A stretch of 64,000 bases of DNA, taken from positions 92,001 through 156,000 of the forward strand of contig JABMCL010003328.1 of the NCBI GenBank assembly GCA_018857735.1. The letters run 5' to 3'. The DNA is from Alviniconcha marisindica (lineage: Eukaryota > Mollusca > Gastropoda > Provannidae). Position numbers and translations under genes: made by a program. Position 1 is the stretch's first letter. The number at the start of each line of letters is the position of its first letter. Shown here one piece after another: positions 59,574 through 64,000 of this stretch. Below the pieces are notes generated by a model. It was given only the letters and a program-made list of their open reading frames with translations, ran no database searches and had not been told where the DNA came from.

Positions 59574-60945
59574 TGCTTTGTTAAATATATGCACTGTAGT
59601 GTGTGTATGTGTGTGTGTGTGTGTGCTTTCCTCTCCATCTTCAACAGTTTGAAGACAGACTCACTGCCTCCGTTTTTCTCGCTGTCTGTCTGTCTCTCTC
59701 GCTGTTTGTCTCCCTCGCTGTTTGTGATATTAGATTTTCAGAGCCCGGTTCTCATACAACCGGCCCGGAAACAGTCTAAACACGTTCATGAAGTCTGTGC
59801 CGAGCAGAAACATTACTCACTGAGCCTGTGTGGCTTCTGGTCTGCCATTGCAAATCTGTGTGAATCACAAGGCATGATGTGTTACCTGAAATATTAGGTT
59901 TTAGCGCAATGTTCAGACGCGTGAATAATTTGCATCTTTCTTTCTTTCAAGGCAGCCGAAGTGGCAGTCATATCTTTTTAGGGTAGCCGTGTCACGTCAT
60001 ACTTAGGCGACACTGTTTGAAGCTTGGGCGCTTGGCTCCTGAATAATTTATCGATTAAGGCTATTGCGTGCATTTTATTTGCACGTGCTTTTTGAAGCGG
60101 GTGGCGGGAATGTGCGTAGAAGTTTCGAGGTCCGATCGAGGCCAAAACTGACAGAAACGAATGAAAGGAGAAAATAATGTTCAAAAAGGAGGCGAGGGGG
60201 GGTGTCGCCACATAACTATTATTTTACATTTCGTATCGATGGGTGGTGGCGGAAAGTGCGTTCAATAATTCATCATTGAACCGAGAGAGCGGCAAGAGGG
60301 GAGATCAGTGTTTCGTCGGACCAAAAAGCCAGTCTACACTGAAGAGTGAGGATAACAAATTACGACGGCCAGGGTCCGGTGTTTTTCACGTCTGTTTTCT
60401 GCTGTAGTCAAATCAAGTACTTCTTTATTCCATTTAGAGGAAAACGTTTAAACCCGCACTTCCGATTTTTTTTAACACGTGCCACAAGGGGGCATTCCGG
60501 TTTTGTTGTTGTTTTTGTTTTGTTTTTTCTCAGGATGAATCTTTGGTGGAGTTTCTGTACCTTGTGTTTACCCGCATGCCAGGTGAGAGGTCCCGTACTT
60601 GGGCGACCCAAGTTTTAGTTGTGTTCGTGTGAAGTCTATCTTTCCTTTGTTGCCGGGTTAATTCGAACAAGCCTTTCTCGGAGGAATTTGCACTGATATA
60701 ACCTTCAGGGATGACTGGGCGTTTAAAACCCAGATCTATCTTTTGTCTCGGAGGAAAACGGGAGTGTTTTGTGTTGATACGTATTTTAAGCTGAATCATT
60801 TGCGTTTAGTTGTTAAAGAAGAAGAAGATTGACGACGACAATTAACGTATTTTATGCCTTTTCGTGGGTACGTGCTTGGTGACAAGACTTTTGAAATTGT
60901 GCACACTCTATCAGTGATAAGACGACAATGAAGACGATTTGAAAT

Positions 60946-60995
60946 ACTGTGTGTGTGTGTGTGAGTGTGTGTGTGTGTGTGTGTGTGGGGGGGGG
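60946..60995. repeat. GT microsatellite with G run
   Basis: GT units with one GAG interruption, ending in a short G run. Similar GT, G and C runs recur at 61557-61571, 61660-61671 and 61675-61698. Confidence 0.9.
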
Positions 60996-63017
60996 TCGTT
61001 CGTCTGCCTCCATCTCTTATCCCCCCGCCCCCTGATCATTTTTTTCTAGGTGTATGCTTGCTTGTGGAAGCAGTGGAAGGCCCTCGGAATGGCCTTGAGT
61101 ACATTCACGTCAAACTCAAAGAAAAAAATCAAGTCCTTTTACAGTATTGCCTATGAATCCTCCTCCAGTTTTCCGCTGCGGCTCAGGTTGGAGCGACTGC
61201 GTGTTCGCGGATTTTCTCTGTGCACAGCTCTTTTGGACGGCCCCGTTCGGGTTTGAGTGTAGACTGACGGGTGGGCACCGCCGGAGGAAAGTGGAGTGGA
61301 GCGGTGGGAGCGCGGTGCAGGTGCATTCTGTTTTAGCCTATTTAGTCATGAAATTGAACCAGCGCCGGACAATGGCGGGCTGGCTGCCAGGCGGTGTTGA
61401 TATGGAAATCGTAGGGGGCAATCATAGAATTCAAACCTCTTCATTTCCTCTCGCGTCAATGCCTGTTGACAATGGTCCCGTCGCCACAACTGGATACGAA
61501 GAGTTCTTTCTCTTTCCCTTTTTTCCCGCGGGGATGGTGTGCAGGGTTGGGGCGAGGGGGGGGGGGGGGGGAGGTTGTCGGTGGAAATCTGGATGTACCG
61601 GGTTCTCTTTCTGTCTCGCATTGACCCCCTCCCCCCCTTCTTCTTCTCCTCCCCCTCCCCCCCCCCCCCCTCGCTGTGTGTGTGTGTGTGTGTGTGTATG
61701 TGTGGCACCCCACTCTCCTCCATAAAACCCCCCCCCCCTGCAAACCATCTTTACAGACAGAAATACGCGCGTGCACCACGAACGCAGGCAACCACACTCC
61801 TCTCATTTCATAGATTCATTGGCTTCCATTTTGCGTATGGCTTCGTTTCACCGTTAGACTGGAACTGCCCGCATCATGATTTATTCGTCCTAAGAGGACA
61901 GTCTTGATTCTGGCTGTGTTAGAATGGAGAGACGGCGAGTGTCAGGGGAGGGGGTGGGGTGCGGTGGGGCGGGTGGGGGTGGGGTGGACTCGGGGAGGGA
62001 GTTTGACAACATCAATAATTGAAGAACATCCAAGTGGCCGTAACTCTCCTACACTTTTATTGTGTCCCTTGTTCCGCCCGAGCACGGCTAGCACAACACA
62101 ACACATCACCAACACAAGCACTTCACAGTCACACGCGCTTGAAACGACACCAGCACAGAAGGGGTGAAAATCACCCTGCCCCCCACCCCCGGGCTGTTCC
62201 CCGTTCCCCTCCCTCTTTTTGCGACTTGGCCCCCTGTGGACCCCTCACGGTCGCGCTCTCTCCTTCAGTCCCCGCTGTTTGTTCAGGGAACACAGTCAGT
62301 CGTGAACATGATGATGGCGATGCTGTTGCTGTCGTGGTTGAATGGCTGATGACGATGGTCGTGATGAGATTAAAAATAAAAAATAAATTGTGGTCTTGTT
62401 TCAAGCGCTTGTGCTCAAGAGTGGACTATGGAGAGAGTGAGAAAAACAATACGGTACGTAACACTGCCGTCACCTCCACCACTGCGCCACCGCGAGCAAC
62501 ACAAAAACGAGTATCCGCGGTGACACAGGGTGTGAGGACAATTCCCTTCCGGCGGTGGCTCGTTGAGAGCCAAGTTTCGCATGTCTGTGTGAAAAATGCC
62601 AGTAAAATATTTGCTTAATAACAAACAGCATGTCATATCATGGATGAAATAACAGTCACCTCGTTTCGTGTTGTTAAGTGAAAGAATCGAAACCAACATT
62701 AAAAAACAAAAACAAAGAAACAACAAACATCAATGACGGATCAAATCAGATAAACAAAGAAACACTGAAAGGCCATAGATCTGGTGAAAGAATTGCTTGA
62801 CTTACAGTGCAAGGCATATCGAGTCCTCTGCCTCCTCAAAGAAGAGAGCAGTTTTAGAACGAACAGAGCAGTACATCAAACAATACATTCGCGCGAGACA
62901 AGGGTAAAGAAAACAATCCCGACATTTCAGATGACTGAACTGAATGAACCCAAAGAATCAACTATGATCAAACTAGGAAAATCGTCAAGCAAACTTTTTT
63001 TCTGCTGGTGTTCAGTC

Positions 63018-63071
<54 letters not shown>
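63018..63071. repeat. GA microsatellite
   Basis: About 26 AG units with one AAG interruption. A C19 run follows at 63179-63197. Confidence 0.95.
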
Positions 63072-63073
<2 letters not shown>

Positions 63074-63567
63074 AAAACATACAAGAGGTAAGGAACATTG
63101 GGCCTCGATAAAACGGTGCGAACATTTTGGCAGAAATTGCCTTTATAAATTGAATGCAAGCATCCAACAGGACTTCTTCCCCCCCCCCCCCCCCCCCACG
63201 CAAACAGTAAAAGAAGCAGAAGCGATGTATCTATGTGCAGTGTGGATCTTATACATAAAAAACAAGCAAAAAACTAACAAAACAAACAAACAAAAAAACA
63301 TCCACACGTGCTGTGCTTTTCGCGAGATCAAAAACAGGTATACAGAAAAGTTACTTCACGGTTAAAAAAACAAAAAAACGCACGTGGTGTGCTTTTTGCG
63401 AGATTAAAACAGAAAAGCTACCTCGCCGTTTTCATACAGTGGAAGGAATACTTGTCGGTTGTCAGAGAGAGAAAGGTTATGCCAAAATTTTGCACACTAT
63501 TTCTGCCTTGTCCTGCGACAAAGCTGCCTGCCTATTCCTAGCCTCTTGTGTGTCAAAGCAGAACTGG

Positions 63568-63825
63568 ACGTTTGCCATGAATATGCTGACAGATTGGATA
63601 CTGACGTTTGCCATGAAGATGCTGACAGATTGGATACTGACGTTTGCCATGAACATGCTGACAGATTGGATACTGACGTTTGCCATGAACATGCTGACAG
63701 ATTGGATACTGACGTTTGCCATGAACATGCTGACAGATTGGATACTGACGTTTGCCATGAAGATGCTGACAGATTGGATACTGACGTTTGCCATGAACAT
63801 GCTGACAGATTGGATACTGACGCTG
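63568..63825. repeat. 36-bp tandem repeat
   Basis: Seven copies of GACGTTTGCCATGAACATGC TGACAGATTGGATACT with only AAC/AAG variation, so a recent expansion. The 12-codon unit keeps frames open on both strands (FAMNMLTDWILT, DVCHEHADRLDT, and MFMANVSIQSVS on minus). No splice sites or start context indicate a real gene. Confidence 0.95.
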
Positions 63826-64000
63826 ACCCAGCTTGGCTTCAAGCTAACAACGGTCGATGTTGAAGTGATAGCGGAAATGGGGGAAAAAGAACCAAAAAGT
63901 ATGGAACGGACAAATAAGTAAGATCAGTCAACAATTAGTAGTAAACGAATGTAAATAAGTAAACTTGTCATCGAAAAAAAAAATATATATAAAAAAATCC

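Larger units (their letters stand above)
54708..64000. other. Probable CARS1 intron 2 (partial), repeat-dense
   Basis: No CARS1 exon could be found by looking for the next conserved block (WY-CGPTVYD). The stretch carries four minisatellite arrays, a full-length SINE, GA and GT microsatellites and homopolymers. A CpG-richer zone lies at about 59.9-62.6 kb with one exon-like pair (60534-60582, 61050 onward) of unknown meaning. Another gene nested here cannot be excluded. Confidence 0.6.

Noticed and set aside
61147..61725. 192-codon plus-strand open frame
   Set aside because: It has low-complexity G/P/S/V stretches over G and C runs and no recognisable domain; it is likely chance in GC-rich DNA.

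Overview
This is a stretch of animal nuclear DNA, most likely from a mollusc and probably a gastropod. It has spliced genes with long introns, GT/AG exon boundaries, and very abundant GT/CA and GA/CT microsatellites. It also has polyC/polyG runs, many minisatellites, and SINE pieces of a kind I associate with molluscs: a tRNA-like head, a GCGCTATATAA-type tail and an ATT microsatellite. The taxonomic call is inference from repeat style; no marker gene settles it. Nothing bacterial, phage-like or viral is visible.

Three protein-coding genes can be supported. (1) Minus strand, 483-33047: the 5' half of an LRP5/LRP6 (arrow) Wnt co-receptor. Seven exons are visible: signal peptide, first YWTD propeller, first EGF-like module and the start of the second propeller. 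The gene runs off the left edge. Exon 2 carries a one-base frameshift. (2) Minus strand, 42432-52978: a complete nine-exon EIF3M gene (390 aa), a PCI-domain subunit of translation initiation factor eIF3, with every exon phase consistent. (3) Plus strand from 53181: the first two recognisable coding exons of cytosolic cysteinyl-tRNA synthetase (CARS1). It continues beyond the right edge through an intron of at least 9.3 kb. EIF3M and CARS1 are head to head, with start codons about 200 bp apart and three CCAAT boxes between them, which suggests a shared bidirectional promoter for two translation genes.

The rest is intron and intergenic DNA. Main minisatellites are at 9.06-9.80 kb (about 32-35 bp unit), 37.27-37.87 kb (22 bp), 43.03-43.62 kb (34 bp), 48.46-49.52 kb (48 bp), 56.92-57.58 kb (33/39 bp), 57.84-59.25 kb (32 bp, split by a SINE) and 63.57-63.83 kb (36 bp). 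Several produce long open frames that I read as artefacts of stop-free repeats. Interspersed elements include a decayed non-LTR retrotransposon 3' end (39.0-39.4 kb), a 5S-rRNA-like SINE (43.6-43.9 kb), tRNA-headed SINEs (13.6, 44.2-44.6, 58.05-58.56 kb) and a dispersed family carrying TGACCTTGA motifs (4.9, 5.0, 31.75 kb). The block at about 26.4-28.6 kb is unusually rich in homopolymers and may be poorly polished consensus.

I found no convincing novel biological system. The best leads are the LRP frameshift, the bidirectional EIF3M/CARS1 promoter, the minisatellite grown out of an EIF3M splice-acceptor region, the SINE inserted inside a satellite array, and tandem acceptors in CARS1 exon 2.
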